The position numbers and the translations under genes are program-made. Shown here piece by piece: positions 37,071-46,785 of a DNA stretch of 64,000 bases. Location of the stretch: contig JBBRNO010000019.1 of NCBI GenBank assembly GCA_038230275.1, forward strand, positions 1 through 64,000. Reading direction: 5' to 3'. Within the stretch, counting starts at the first letter, position 1; each line of letters begins with the position of its first letter. The DNA is from JANXXV01 sp038230275 (GTDB taxonomy: Bacteria; Acidobacteriota; Terriglobia; Bryobacterales; Bryobacteraceae). The notes below the pieces were generated by a model. That model made no database searches. It saw only the letters and a program-made list of their open reading frames with translations, and was not told the DNA's origin.

Positions 37071-37433
37071 ATGCCCACTCACGATTATTTCCAACGCGCC
37101 TTTCGCCGCGGTGCGCAGACCCGCGCGGGCATTCCCGGAACATTGATCCGTCGCTCGGATGGCAACTGCGCCATGTTCTGGCTGGTGGCTGCGGCAGGAA
37201 CTATCAGCGCCGTGGAATACCGCTGTACAACCTGTGTCACTCTCCTTGCGTTCTGTGAACACCTCGCCGAACTCGCCATAGGGATGTCAGTCGAACAGGC
37301 CGTGCAATACAGCCCGCAGCAATTGCTTGCGCTTCATCCCGACGTGCCACAATACAAAGCGGACCGTGCGACACTGGCATCGGAAGCATTTCGTTCCGCC
37401 GCGCACCAAATCGCCCAAGGAGAACTTATTTGA
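37071..37433 (+). CDS. divergent NifU/IscU N-terminal-like protein
   Basis: A 120-residue protein resembling the scaffold domain of NifU/IscU. Cys occurs in 'GNCAMFW' and 'YRCTTCVTLLAFCEHLAELAIGMS' (split here at 20 residues), in places equivalent to the first two scaffold ligands. The third ligand, normally in a His-Cys-Ser motif, appears as 'YKADRATLASEA', without Cys, and the Cys-Gly-Asp of the first ligand is changed. So a canonical [2Fe-2S] scaffold is doubtful. It starts two bases after the CRTAC1-like stop and overlaps the DsrE-like gene. Confidence 0.6.
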   Translation: MPTHDYFQRAFRRGAQTRAGIPGTLIRRSDGNCAMFWLVAAAGTISAVEYRCTTCVTLLAFCEHLAELAIGMSVEQAVQYSPQQLLALHPDVPQYKADRATLASEAFRSAAHQIAQGELI

Positions 37434-37768
37434 AAGTCGCCTACATTTTCAGCACACAAGGACACACCGTATCCTACAAGCTGGCAAAGATGATTTTGCC
37501 GCAACTGGAAGAAGGCCGTCATGGCGTCGACGTAGTGGGAATGTTCTTCTTTGAAGATAATAATTACGTCCTGGTAAAGGGCAACCCGATTGGAGAACGG
37601 CTGGCCGCCGTCGCCCAAAAAACCGGAATGCTGTTGATGGGCTGCGACCAATGCTGCTACGAACGGGAGATTGCCGGCAAGCTGTTCGACGGCGTTCCCA
37701 TCGGCTGCTTTCCCGATCTCTACAAAGCGCTCTCTGGTAACATGCCAGATCAGGTGATCACGCTCTAA
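37430..37768 (+). CDS. DsrE-like sulfurtransferase-fold protein
   Basis: A 112-residue DsrE/DsrF-like protein ('VAYIFSTQGHTVSYKLAKMI' start, 'MLLMGCDQCCYER' later). The Cys cluster in GCDQCC sits where DsrE-type proteins carry reactive Cys. It starts with TTG, overlapping the previous stop as TTGA, after a good AAGGAGA site (37417-37423). Its stop overlaps the next ATG (TAATG). It may carry sulfur or selenium in trafficking with the NifU-like protein; this is inference from the neighbourhood. Confidence 0.75.
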   Translation: MKVAYIFSTQGHTVSYKLAKMILPQLEEGRHGVDVVGMFFFEDNNYVLVKGNPIGERLAAVAQKTGMLLMGCDQCCYEREIAGKLFDGVPIGCFPDLYKALSGNMPDQVITL

Positions 37769-38628
37769 TGAATCCGAAATTAAGAATCGCCGCGATCACC
37801 GATGAGTTCTCACCGGACCTCTCCATCGCGCTCGAACCGATGGCCGCCATTGGCATGACGGGCGCCGAACTCCGCGTCGTCTTCGGCAAGAACATCATGA
37901 ACCTGACGCCGGATGAACTCAATCTGGCCAAGGAACTGGTGGATGCCAAAGGAATGGAGGTCATCGCCATCGCCTCGCCGTTGCTGAAGTGCGTACTGCC
38001 GGAAGGCGGTGACGTCGATAGCCGGTTTCAACACGATATCTTCGCCTCTAAACATACGTTTGAAGACCAACCGCGGCTTACCGAACATGCCTTTGTGGTT
38101 GCCAGGAAGATGGGGGCGCGCGTCATAAGGGTGTTTTCCTATTGGCGCACGGTCCAGCCGGAAAAATGCTTCGATGGCATCGTCAAGGCGCTCTCCAATC
38201 TTGCCGAAGCCGCCGCCAAAGAGGACCTGATCATCGGTCTTGAAAACGAGCACGCCTGCAATATCGGCACGGCTGCGGAGACTGCCCGCATCCTGGACGT
38301 GGTGAAACATCCCAACCTCAAACTGGTTTGGGATCCGGCGAACGCGCTGGTGGGCGGCGAAACTCCTTTCCCCTACGGCTACAATCTGCTGCCCAAAGAC
38401 CGCATCGTTCACGTCCACGCCAAAGACTGTCACATGGAAGGCCATAAGCCAATTTGGGGACCGCTCGGAACCCGCTCGGTCGATTGGAAAGGCCAAATCG
38501 CTGCGTTGCTAGCCGACGGCTATAGCGGCTATCTCAGCCTGGAAACTCACTGGCCTGGACCGAATGGCAACAAATTCGAAGGAAGCGTAATTTGCGGCTG
38601 GAACCTGCGCGGCCTGGCTGCGGCATAA
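37768..38628 (+). CDS. xylose isomerase-like TIM-barrel sugar isomerase/epimerase
   Basis: A 286-residue cytoplasmic protein of the AP endonuclease 2/xylose isomerase-like barrel family. Metal-binding Glu/His/Asp positions are visible in 'LIIGLENEHACN', 'LKLVWDPANAL', 'RIVHVHAKDCH' and 'YLSLETHW'. It begins at the overlap with the DsrE gene and ends the run. The substrate is unknown; such enzymes act on sugars and sugar phosphates. Confidence 0.88.
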   Translation: MNPKLRIAAITDEFSPDLSIALEPMAAIGMTGAELRVVFGKNIMNLTPDELNLAKELVDAKGMEVIAIASPLLKCVLPEGGDVDSRFQHDIFASKHTFEDQPRLTEHAFVVARKMGARVIRVFSYWRTVQPEKCFDGIVKALSNLAEAAAKEDLIIGLENEHACNIGTAAETARILDVVKHPNLKLVWDPANALVGGETPFPYGYNLLPKDRIVHVHAKDCHMEGHKPIWGPLGTRSVDWKGQIAALLADGYSGYLSLETHWPGPNGNKFEGSVICGWNLRGLAAA

Positions 38629-38654
38629 AGTAAGCCAATTCAACGAGGTAATGC

Positions 38655-39503
38655 ATGGCATGCGATCCAAGTGTATTGAAAGATGTGCCGCTCTTTTCTC
38701 TTCTCGACGACGACGAGACGGCGGTCCTGGCCGGCCAGGTAGAGCTTAAGAAGTTCGCCCCGCGCCAGCGTATTTACAAAACGGGCGACGCCGGTGGACA
38801 AGCGTACGTCATGGTCTCCGGAACCGTTCGCGTTACCACCGTCGACGAAGATCACCAGGAAGTAGTTCTCGACGAGCCGGTGCACGGCGAGTTCTTTGGA
38901 TTCGCCTCCATGCTGGAACAGACCCCTCATCAAACTACCGCGACTGCCAATGAGGAAGTGGTCTGCATCGAAGTGAGCCGGGACGACATTGCAGTGCTGC
39001 TGGAACGTAAACCTCACGCGGGAATGGATCTGCTAACCGTGCTCGGCCGGCAGCTTCACGCTTCCCAGCAACTGGTACGGCTACGAACAACTCGTAATCC
39101 CAATGAAGTGATCGAAGAGGAGTCCACCGTCGGCGAGCACGTTGCCGATGCGGTCGCCCGGTTCGGCGGTTCCTGGACGTTTATCATCACATTCGGCGCC
39201 GTGCTGGTGGTCTACACTGCCATCAACGTCGCGTTGGATAAATCGGCCTGGGACCCATACCCGTTCATTCTGTTGAACCTGTTCCTCTCCATGCTGGCCG
39301 CCATCCAGGCGCCGGTCATCATGATGAGCCAGAACCGCCAGGACACCAAAGACCGCGTGCGCGGTGAGCTCGATTACGAGGTGAACCGCCGCTCGGAGTC
39401 GGAAATTCAAGGTCTCGCCAGCAAACTCAACCTGCTTGGCGAAAAGATTGCCGACGTGGAAGATTTGCTGCGCGAAAAGCTGCCGTCGCCGCCCAGGACG
39501 TAA
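38655..39503 (+). CDS. cyclic-nucleotide-binding domain fused to DUF1003 membrane protein
   Basis: A 282-residue protein with a Crp-like ligand-binding domain (about 6-125, 'VPLFSLLDDDETAVLAGQVE' start, 'VHGEFFGFASMLEQTPHQTT' phosphate cassette-like region) and a DUF1003 domain with two membrane helices (about 176-196 and 205-227) and a charged coiled C-terminus ('DRVRGELDYEVNRRSESEIQ'). No HTH is present, so it is not a transcription factor. The combination suggests a nucleotide-gated or nucleotide-sensing membrane protein. Confidence 0.88.
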   Translation: MACDPSVLKDVPLFSLLDDDETAVLAGQVELKKFAPRQRIYKTGDAGGQAYVMVSGTVRVTTVDEDHQEVVLDEPVHGEFFGFASMLEQTPHQTTATANEEVVCIEVSRDDIAVLLERKPHAGMDLLTVLGRQLHASQQLVRLRTTRNPNEVIEEESTVGEHVADAVARFGGSWTFIITFGAVLVVYTAINVALDKSAWDPYPFILLNLFLSMLAAIQAPVIMMSQNRQDTKDRVRGELDYEVNRRSESEIQGLASKLNLLGEKIADVEDLLREKLPSPPRT

Positions 39504-39620
39504 CCGTCCACCGCTTCGATTAAGAATTGTTTAAATTTCCATAACATTTGGTGCCCCGGCGGCGTCTGTTCTTCTATGGGGAGCGCTGTGATATTTTGAA
39601 TTCGCCTCCATACTTGACTC

Positions 39621-40403
39621 ATGCGTCTCCGCATCCCCCTCACTGCGGTGGTTGTCACGCTGTTGATGTGGAGTGCTTTGTTCGCATTCCAGCGCGGACG
39701 CCGGGGTGGTTTTCGCGGCGAGGATGAGCCTCTGGTCACACCTGCCGACGCCGGGGAAAAGACCGAATGGGCCTTCGCCCGCCTCAAGTATCCTTCCCCG
39801 CGCTACTGGAATTGGACCATCGATTACCCCAAAGCCGACCGCCAGTTCGTCCAGGGAGTCCGCCGTTTGACGCGCCTGCACACTCGCTCGGTGGAGCAGG
39901 TGATCGACGTCGATACGGATGAAATTTACAATTGGCCGTGGGTCTACGCGGTCGAAGTAGGGCACTGGGACTTGACCGACCCGGAATGCGTGCGCATCCG
40001 CGACTATCTATTGCGCGGCGGATTCCTGATGGTCGACGATTTTCACGGTACCGAGGAATGGGCCATGTTCATGGCTAGCATGGGCCGGATATTCCCCGAT
40101 AGACCGATCGTCGAACTGGAGAACCAGAACCAGATTTTCCACGTGCTGTACGATCTGGACGAGCGATTCCAGGTTCCCGGAACCGCCGCGCTCTACCGCG
40201 GTCTCACTTATGAGAAAGATGGAGTTGCCCCCCGCTGGCGTGCCATCATGGACGATAAGGGGCGCGTAATGGTAGCAATCTGCCACAACATGGATCTGGG
40301 GGATTCCTGGGAGCACGCCGACAATCCGCGGTATCCGGAAAAGTACACCTCGCTTGGCTATAGGGTTGGCATCAACTACATTATTTATTCAATGACTCAC
40401 TAG
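39621..40403 (+). CDS. DUF4159 protein
   Basis: A 260-residue protein with one N-terminal membrane segment or signal peptide (about 5-22) and a single DUF4159 domain ('LKYPSPRYWNWTIDYPKADRQF' in part, 'YNWPWVYAVEVGHW', 'LRGGFLMVDDFHG'). The fold is related to class I glutamine amidotransferase-like domains. Genes of this type sit beside MoxR/DUF58/BatA clusters, as here. It opens the large co-directional run after a 117-bp gap. Confidence 0.88.
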   Translation: MRLRIPLTAVVVTLLMWSALFAFQRGRRGGFRGEDEPLVTPADAGEKTEWAFARLKYPSPRYWNWTIDYPKADRQFVQGVRRLTRLHTRSVEQVIDVDTDEIYNWPWVYAVEVGHWDLTDPECVRIRDYLLRGGFLMVDDFHGTEEWAMFMASMGRIFPDRPIVELENQNQIFHVLYDLDERFQVPGTAALYRGLTYEKDGVAPRWRAIMDDKGRVMVAICHNMDLGDSWEHADNPRYPEKYTSLGYRVGINYIIYSMTH

Positions 40404-40431
40404 AGACTCTTCCGGCCCAAACCATAAATCG

Positions 40432-42690
40432 ATGTTTGAACTCTTATTCAAATACCCCGCCTCCCTATTCGCCAAAGGCCAATTTGTATTTCTGGCCGCG
40501 TGGCCGCTGTGGGCACTGGGAATCTGTCTCACCTTAGCCGCCGCCGCGCTCGCCTACCCGTTTTGGAGAGCACGCCGGCAACACGAAGAGACGCTCGGCG
40601 GAATGCGGTCCGCCGGAATCTGGATCCTGCAAACTCTGCTGGTCACCGTGCTGCTATTCATCTTGTGGCACCCCGCGCTCAGTGTCGCCACCCTTCGTCC
40701 CCAACAAAACATCGTCGCTGTAGTGGTGGACGATTCCAAGAGCATGGGCTTTCAGGAGACCGGCGGCACCCGGCGCGATCAAGTCGTCCAGGCCTTGAAC
40801 AGTGGAGTCCTGAAGAACCTGGAGAAGAAGTTTCAGGTCCGTCTCTACCGCGCCGGCACTACGCTGGAACGAATCGAAAAGCCTGAGCAGTTGACTGCCG
40901 CCGCTCCCGCTACCAGCCTGGGTGAAAACCTGAAGCAAGTGGCCGGGGAAGCCTCCAGCCTGCCTGTGGGCGCGGTAGTCCTGTTAAGCGACGGTTCCGA
41001 CAACGCAGGCGGCCTGGATCTGGCGACCATTAATGAAATCCGCCGTCAACGAATTCCGGTCCACACGGTTGGCTTTGGGCGCGAGAAACTGGTGCATGAT
41101 ATTGAAATCTCCGGCGCGGAATTGCCTATCCGCACGCTGGCCGATTCCAGAGTCAGCGCCATCGTCACGTTCCACCAGAACGGCTATGCGGGCCGAAAGG
41201 TTCGCATCAACATTAAAGATGGTACGAAGACGCTGGCAACGCAGGAGGTGACTCTGAAAGCGGATGGTGCCGAGCAAACCGAGTCGCTCGCCTTCAACGC
41301 CGGTTCGGCCGGTGCGCGGAACGTGCAAATTTCCATAGCTACACAGGACGCCGAAGAGAATCTGAACAACAACGCGGTCAACCGTTTGATTGCCGTGGAA
41401 GGCGCCAAGCCGCGAGTCCTTTATATCGAAGGCGAGCCGCGCTGGGAGTTCAAGTTCATCCGCCGCGCCATTGAACTGGATCGCAGTCTGCTGATGTCCA
41501 CCATGCTGCGCACCACGCAGAATAAGATCTACCGCCAGGGCGGTTCCGCCAACGAGAATGTGGACGGCTTTCCAGCCAAAGTGGAAGAGCTGTTCGGCTA
41601 CCAGGGGCTGATCATCGGCAGCGTGGAGGCAAACTACTTCACCACCACCCAGCAGGAGCTCATCCGGCAATTTGTAGACCGCCGCGGCGGGGGCGTGCTC
41701 TTTCTGGGCGGCCGGTTCGCGCTCTCGGAAGGGGGCGTAGGCAAGTCCCCGCTGGCCGATCTGGTGCCAACCATCCTTCCCGAAAAGAAAGACACGTTCC
41801 ATCGTGATCCGGCGAACGTGGAATTGACCGCCGCGGGCCGTGATAGTCTGCTTTGCCGCATTGAAGACAACCCCGACCGCAACGTGGAGCGCTGGAAGAA
41901 ACTGCCGTATCTGGCGAATTTCCAGGAACCAGGGACGCCAAAACCCGGAGCCGTGGTGCTGGCGGAAATGTCACCGGGCGGACGTGGAAAGCTGCCGCTG
42001 CTCATCACGCAGAATTACGGCCGCGGACGCTCCGCGCTGTTTGCCACCGCGGGCAGTTGGCGCTGGCAGATGACGCAGCCGCTAAGCGATACCTCGCATG
42101 AAATGTTCTGGCAGCAAATGCTCCGCTGGCTGGTCGCTGGAACCTACGGGCATGTGGTAGCGTCCACTCCTAAGTCCGTGTTTTCTGATGAAACGAAGAT
42201 TCATTTGCGCGCCGAAGTTCGTGACAAGGCCTATTTGCCGTCCACCGACGCGCGTGTCGAGGCCAGAATCATGGGACCCTCCGGGACGGCCGAATCTGTC
42301 GAGTTGCGGCCCGAACCCACCAGTGAAGGTGTGTACGTGGCCGATTGGAGCGCGCAGAAGCCGGGTTCTTACGTCGTGGAAATTCTCGCCAAACGCGGTG
42401 ACGACGAAGTGGGCCGCGATGTCATCACATTCCGGCGGGAAGACGGTGTCGCGGAGAACTTCCATGTCCAGCAGAATCGCGAGCTGCTGGAAAAACTCTC
42501 CTCCCAGACCGGCGGCAAATACTACGAGCCCAGCCAGATTGGAAAACTTAGTGACGAAATTTCGTATTCCGAAGCAGGGATCACCTCCCGCGAAACGCGC
42601 GACCTTTGGGACATGCCAATCCTCTTTTTATTTGCCCTGATGCTGCGCTCTTCCGAATGGCTACTGCGGCGAAAGTGGGGTGTTGTTTGA
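40432..42690 (+). CDS. VWA and glutamine-amidotransferase-like membrane protein
   Basis: A 752-residue protein. Two N-terminal membrane helices (about 22-42 and 62-80) precede a VWA domain with MIDAS motif D-x-S-x-S at 100-104 ('VDDSKS'), a CARDB-like beta region (about 215-320), a GATase-like region ('RVLYIEGEPRWEFKFIRRAI', about 325-500) and a C-terminal membrane helix (about 725-745). It resembles the large proteins in the MoxR/Bat gene neighbourhoods of Planctomycetes. Its stop overlaps the next start as TTGA. Confidence 0.8.
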   Translation: MFELLFKYPASLFAKGQFVFLAAWPLWALGICLTLAAAALAYPFWRARRQHEETLGGMRSAGIWILQTLLVTVLLFILWHPALSVATLRPQQNIVAVVVDDSKSMGFQETGGTRRDQVVQALNSGVLKNLEKKFQVRLYRAGTTLERIEKPEQLTAAAPATSLGENLKQVAGEASSLPVGAVVLLSDGSDNAGGLDLATINEIRRQRIPVHTVGFGREKLVHDIEISGAELPIRTLADSRVSAIVTFHQNGYAGRKVRINIKDGTKTLATQEVTLKADGAEQTESLAFNAGSAGARNVQISIATQDAEENLNNNAVNRLIAVEGAKPRVLYIEGEPRWEFKFIRRAIELDRSLLMSTMLRTTQNKIYRQGGSANENVDGFPAKVEELFGYQGLIIGSVEANYFTTTQQELIRQFVDRRGGGVLFLGGRFALSEGGVGKSPLADLVPTILPEKKDTFHRDPANVELTAAGRDSLLCRIEDNPDRNVERWKKLPYLANFQEPGTPKPGAVVLAEMSPGGRGKLPLLITQNYGRGRSALFATAGSWRWQMTQPLSDTSHEMFWQQMLRWLVAGTYGHVVASTPKSVFSDETKIHLRAEVRDKAYLPSTDARVEARIMGPSGTAESVELRPEPTSEGVYVADWSAQKPGSYVVEILAKRGDDEVGRDVITFRREDGVAENFHVQQNRELLEKLSSQTGGKYYEPSQIGKLSDEISYSEAGITSRETRDLWDMPILFLFALMLRSSEWLLRRKWGVV

Positions 42691-43577
42691 AACTCGCCTC
42701 GCTGCTGCTGCTCAGTGCATTCGGCGCCAACGCCACCACTTTCTGCGTCACCATCGCGGGCTTGGGTGGTGAACCGGAGTATGAGCAGCGCTTTACCACG
42801 TGGGCGAAGGAAATCGATCAGACGCTGAAAGGCGCGGGTTCTGATGTCAAGAGCGAAACGTTGTCCGGACCCGATGCCACGCGCGCCCGTCTTCGCAGCG
42901 CACTGGAATCCATCGCGAAGGAATCCAAGCCGCAGGATTCCCTGGTCGTCATGATGATCGGACATGGCTCATTCGATAACGTCGACTATAAAATCAATCT
43001 CCCTGGACCCGACGTTTCGGCCACCGAGCTGGCGGCGATGCTGGATCGCGTTCCCGCCGGCCGTCAACTGGTGGTGAATATGACCAGCGCCAGTGGCGGT
43101 TCCGTACACGCCCTGCAAAAGCCGAACCGCACCGTCATCACCGCCACCAAGACGGGATCGGAAAAGAACGCCACCGTGTTCGCCCGCTACTGGGTGGAAG
43201 CCCTGCGCGACGCCTCAGCGGATACCGACAAGAACGAAGTCATCACCGCCCTGGAAGCATTCAAATACGCGGAACTGAAAACGAAACAGTTTTACGAGAC
43301 GCAGAAGCGCCTTTCCACCGAACATGCCGCGCTCGATGGCGGCGATCAGCAAGGCCCGCTGCTGGCGGCGCGATTCTCCCTGCTGCGGATCGGATCGATT
43401 CAGAAGGCGGCGAAGGATCCCGCCAAGCAGGCTCTGCTGGCTAAGCGCGAAGAATTGGAAGCGCAGATCGACCAGTTAAAGTTTCAAAAGGCAGCCACTC
43501 CCACCGACGAGTACAGGAAACGGATCTCCGCCCTGCTGCTGGAACTGGCCAGAACGCAGGCAGAATTGGATAAGTAG
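42687..43577 (+). CDS. exported clan-CD (caspase/C13-like) protein with Ser at the catalytic Cys position
   Basis: A 296-residue protein with a signal peptide (about 1-16). 'SLVVMMIGHGSFDN' (His93) matches the His of clan CD peptidases such as legumain (C13), and 'VVNMTSASGGSV' aligns with the Cys-x-Ser-Gly motif but has Ser134 where Cys is expected. A C-terminal coiled segment (about 255-296) follows. It may be a pseudo-peptidase. The TTG start overlaps the previous stop as TTGA and gives a clean signal peptide; a longer frame from 42606 would put it inside the previous gene. Confidence 0.65.
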   Translation: MKLASLLLLSAFGANATTFCVTIAGLGGEPEYEQRFTTWAKEIDQTLKGAGSDVKSETLSGPDATRARLRSALESIAKESKPQDSLVVMMIGHGSFDNVDYKINLPGPDVSATELAAMLDRVPAGRQLVVNMTSASGGSVHALQKPNRTVITATKTGSEKNATVFARYWVEALRDASADTDKNEVITALEAFKYAELKTKQFYETQKRLSTEHAALDGGDQQGPLLAARFSLLRIGSIQKAAKDPAKQALLAKREELEAQIDQLKFQKAATPTDEYRKRISALLLELARTQAELDK

Positions 43578-43578
43578 C

Positions 43579-45750
43579 ATGCGAATCGCTTATATCTTCG
43601 CTCTCGCCCTTCCGCTGCTCGCACAGACAGCGGAGGACTGCCTGAAACACGAACACTACGGCCGCCGCGCCGAGGCGAAACAATGCTTTGAGAAGCTCAC
43701 TGCCAGTGCCAATAGCGCTGCCAAAGCGGAAGGCTTCTGGGGCTTGCGCCAATTTAAGGACGCAAACAACGCCTTTCGCCTGGCTGTCGCTAGTTCGCCC
43801 AAAAATGCCTCGTACCGTATTCGCTGGGGCCGCCTGCTTTTGGACCGCTTCAATGCAAAGGATGCCTCCGACCTGTTTCAAGAGGCTCTGGAAATAGATC
43901 CGAAGAACGCTCAGGCGGTCCTGGGACTAGCGCTGGTAGCTTCTGATGGCTTCGATACCAAGGCCATCGAGTTGGCCAATAAAGCGCTGGAACTGGACCC
44001 GAAACTGACCGAAGCCCAGGAACTTCTGGCCAGCCTGGCGCTAGAAGACAATACTCCGGACAAAGCCATTGCCGAAGCCGAAAAGGCACTGAAAAACTCG
44101 CCCGAAGCGTTGGACGCCATGGCGATACTGGGCACCGTCGATCTGCTTCGCGACAAGAAGTCGACACCGTGGTTCGATGCCATGCTTAAGATCAATCCCG
44201 TCTACGGGGAAGGTTACGCCGTGGCCGGAAAGTTTTTCGTCCTCAACCGCCGCTATGTCGAAGGCATCGAATATTACCGCAAAGCGTTAGCTCTCTCTCC
44301 GAACGATTCCGCGTCGCGAGCGCAACTCGGCGTAAACCTCATGCGCCTGGGTCAGGAAAAGGAAGGGCGCGAACAACTGGTCAATTGTTTTGAAGATGGC
44401 TACCGCAACGCTCTGGTCACCAACTCGCTCACGTTGATGGATAGCTACAAAAACTTCCTGACGTTCAAGACGGACAACACCATCGTCAAGGTCCACAAGA
44501 AGGAAGCCGAACTCATCCAACCCTACGTGGAAGCGGAGCTCAAGCGCGCCATTGCGGTCTACGAAAAGAAGTACAAAATGAAACTCTCCGGCCCGGTGCA
44601 GGTGGAAGTCTACCCGGATCACGAAGATTTCGCCGTCCGCACCATGGGCATGCCTGGCTTGGGTGCGCTCGGCGTCACCTTCGGCAATGTGGTGGCCATG
44701 GATAGTCCGTCGGGCCGTAAACCCGGAACCTTCCACTGGGCCAGCACGCTGTGGCATGAATTGAGCCATGTCTACGTGCTGTCCGCTACTAACCATCGCG
44801 TGCCCCGCTGGTTCACCGAAGGGCTGGCGGTGCACGAGGAAACCGCGGCCGCGCCGGACTGGGGCGACCGTCTGGACCCCGAAGCCATCCGCGCAATTAA
44901 AGAGAAGAAACTGCTGCCCATCGCAACGCTCGACCGCGGCTTCATCCGTCCCACGTATCCAACCCAAGTGGTGGTCTCTTACTTCCAGGCGGGCCGGATT
45001 TGCGATTACATTGCCAAGACATGGAGCTACGACAAATTGCTCGACATGATGCACGACTTTGCGCAGAATGTCAGCACCGCCGAAGTGGTCGAAAAAGAAC
45101 TGGGCATGAAGCCGGAGGAGTTCGACAAGAAGTTCATCGCCTGGCTGGAGGCGCAAACCAAGACCACCGTCGAGGGCTTCGACGAGTGGAAGAAAAAGAT
45201 TCGTCTGCTGACTGAATCGGCGAAGGCCGGGCCTCCCGACGTTGTCATCCGTGCCGGACTTCTCATCCGCGATGTCTATCCCGATTACGTCGAAGCGGGC
45301 AGCGTGTACGAACTGCTCTACGACGCCTATCTTGCCAAGGGCGACAAGCCCAATGCCATGGCCCAACTGGAGAAGTATTCCTCAGTGGGCGGCCGAAGCT
45401 CTACTTTGATTAAGAAGTTGGCCACACTGCAGGAAGAGGCCGGCAAGAAGAAGGAAGCCGCCGCCTCTTTAGAAAGGCTAAACTACATTTATCCGTTCGA
45501 CGAAGAACTGCATCGCCGGCTAGGCAGCCTCTGGCTGGAGCAAGGCAATACGAAAGGCGCCGTGGCCGAGTTTGCCGCCGTGATAGCATCAAAGCCGCTT
45601 GACCAAGCCTCCTCCCGCTACAATCTGGCGCGCGCCCTGAAGAGCGACAATAGAACTGAAGATGCAAAGGAACAACTGCTGCTGGCGCTTGAAGCGGCAC
45701 CCGGGTACAAGCCGGCGCAACACCTTTTACTCGAAATGAGCGGCAAATAA
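43579..45750 (+). CDS. TPR-rich exported gluzincin (peptidase MA-like)
   Basis: A 723-residue protein with a signal peptide (1-15), TPRs (about 25-290), a zinc-peptidase domain with HELSH at 393-397 and downstream 'RWFTEGLAVHEE' providing the third ligand Glu, and more TPRs (about 540-720). The order matches peptidase MA-like domains of clan MA. It starts one base after the clan-CD-like gene. Its role is likely envelope proteolysis, inferred. Confidence 0.85.
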   Translation: MRIAYIFALALPLLAQTAEDCLKHEHYGRRAEAKQCFEKLTASANSAAKAEGFWGLRQFKDANNAFRLAVASSPKNASYRIRWGRLLLDRFNAKDASDLFQEALEIDPKNAQAVLGLALVASDGFDTKAIELANKALELDPKLTEAQELLASLALEDNTPDKAIAEAEKALKNSPEALDAMAILGTVDLLRDKKSTPWFDAMLKINPVYGEGYAVAGKFFVLNRRYVEGIEYYRKALALSPNDSASRAQLGVNLMRLGQEKEGREQLVNCFEDGYRNALVTNSLTLMDSYKNFLTFKTDNTIVKVHKKEAELIQPYVEAELKRAIAVYEKKYKMKLSGPVQVEVYPDHEDFAVRTMGMPGLGALGVTFGNVVAMDSPSGRKPGTFHWASTLWHELSHVYVLSATNHRVPRWFTEGLAVHEETAAAPDWGDRLDPEAIRAIKEKKLLPIATLDRGFIRPTYPTQVVVSYFQAGRICDYIAKTWSYDKLLDMMHDFAQNVSTAEVVEKELGMKPEEFDKKFIAWLEAQTKTTVEGFDEWKKKIRLLTESAKAGPPDVVIRAGLLIRDVYPDYVEAGSVYELLYDAYLAKGDKPNAMAQLEKYSSVGGRSSTLIKKLATLQEEAGKKKEAAASLERLNYIYPFDEELHRRLGSLWLEQGNTKGAVAEFAAVIASKPLDQASSRYNLARALKSDNRTEDAKEQLLLALEAAPGYKPAQHLLLEMSGK

Positions 45751-45753
45751 TAA

Positions 45754-46782
<1,029 letters not shown>

Positions 46783-46785
46783 TCC

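Noticed and set aside
44287..45366. Minus-strand 359-codon frame
   Set aside because: It lies entirely inside the gluzincin gene, which has clear motifs and a coupled neighbour.
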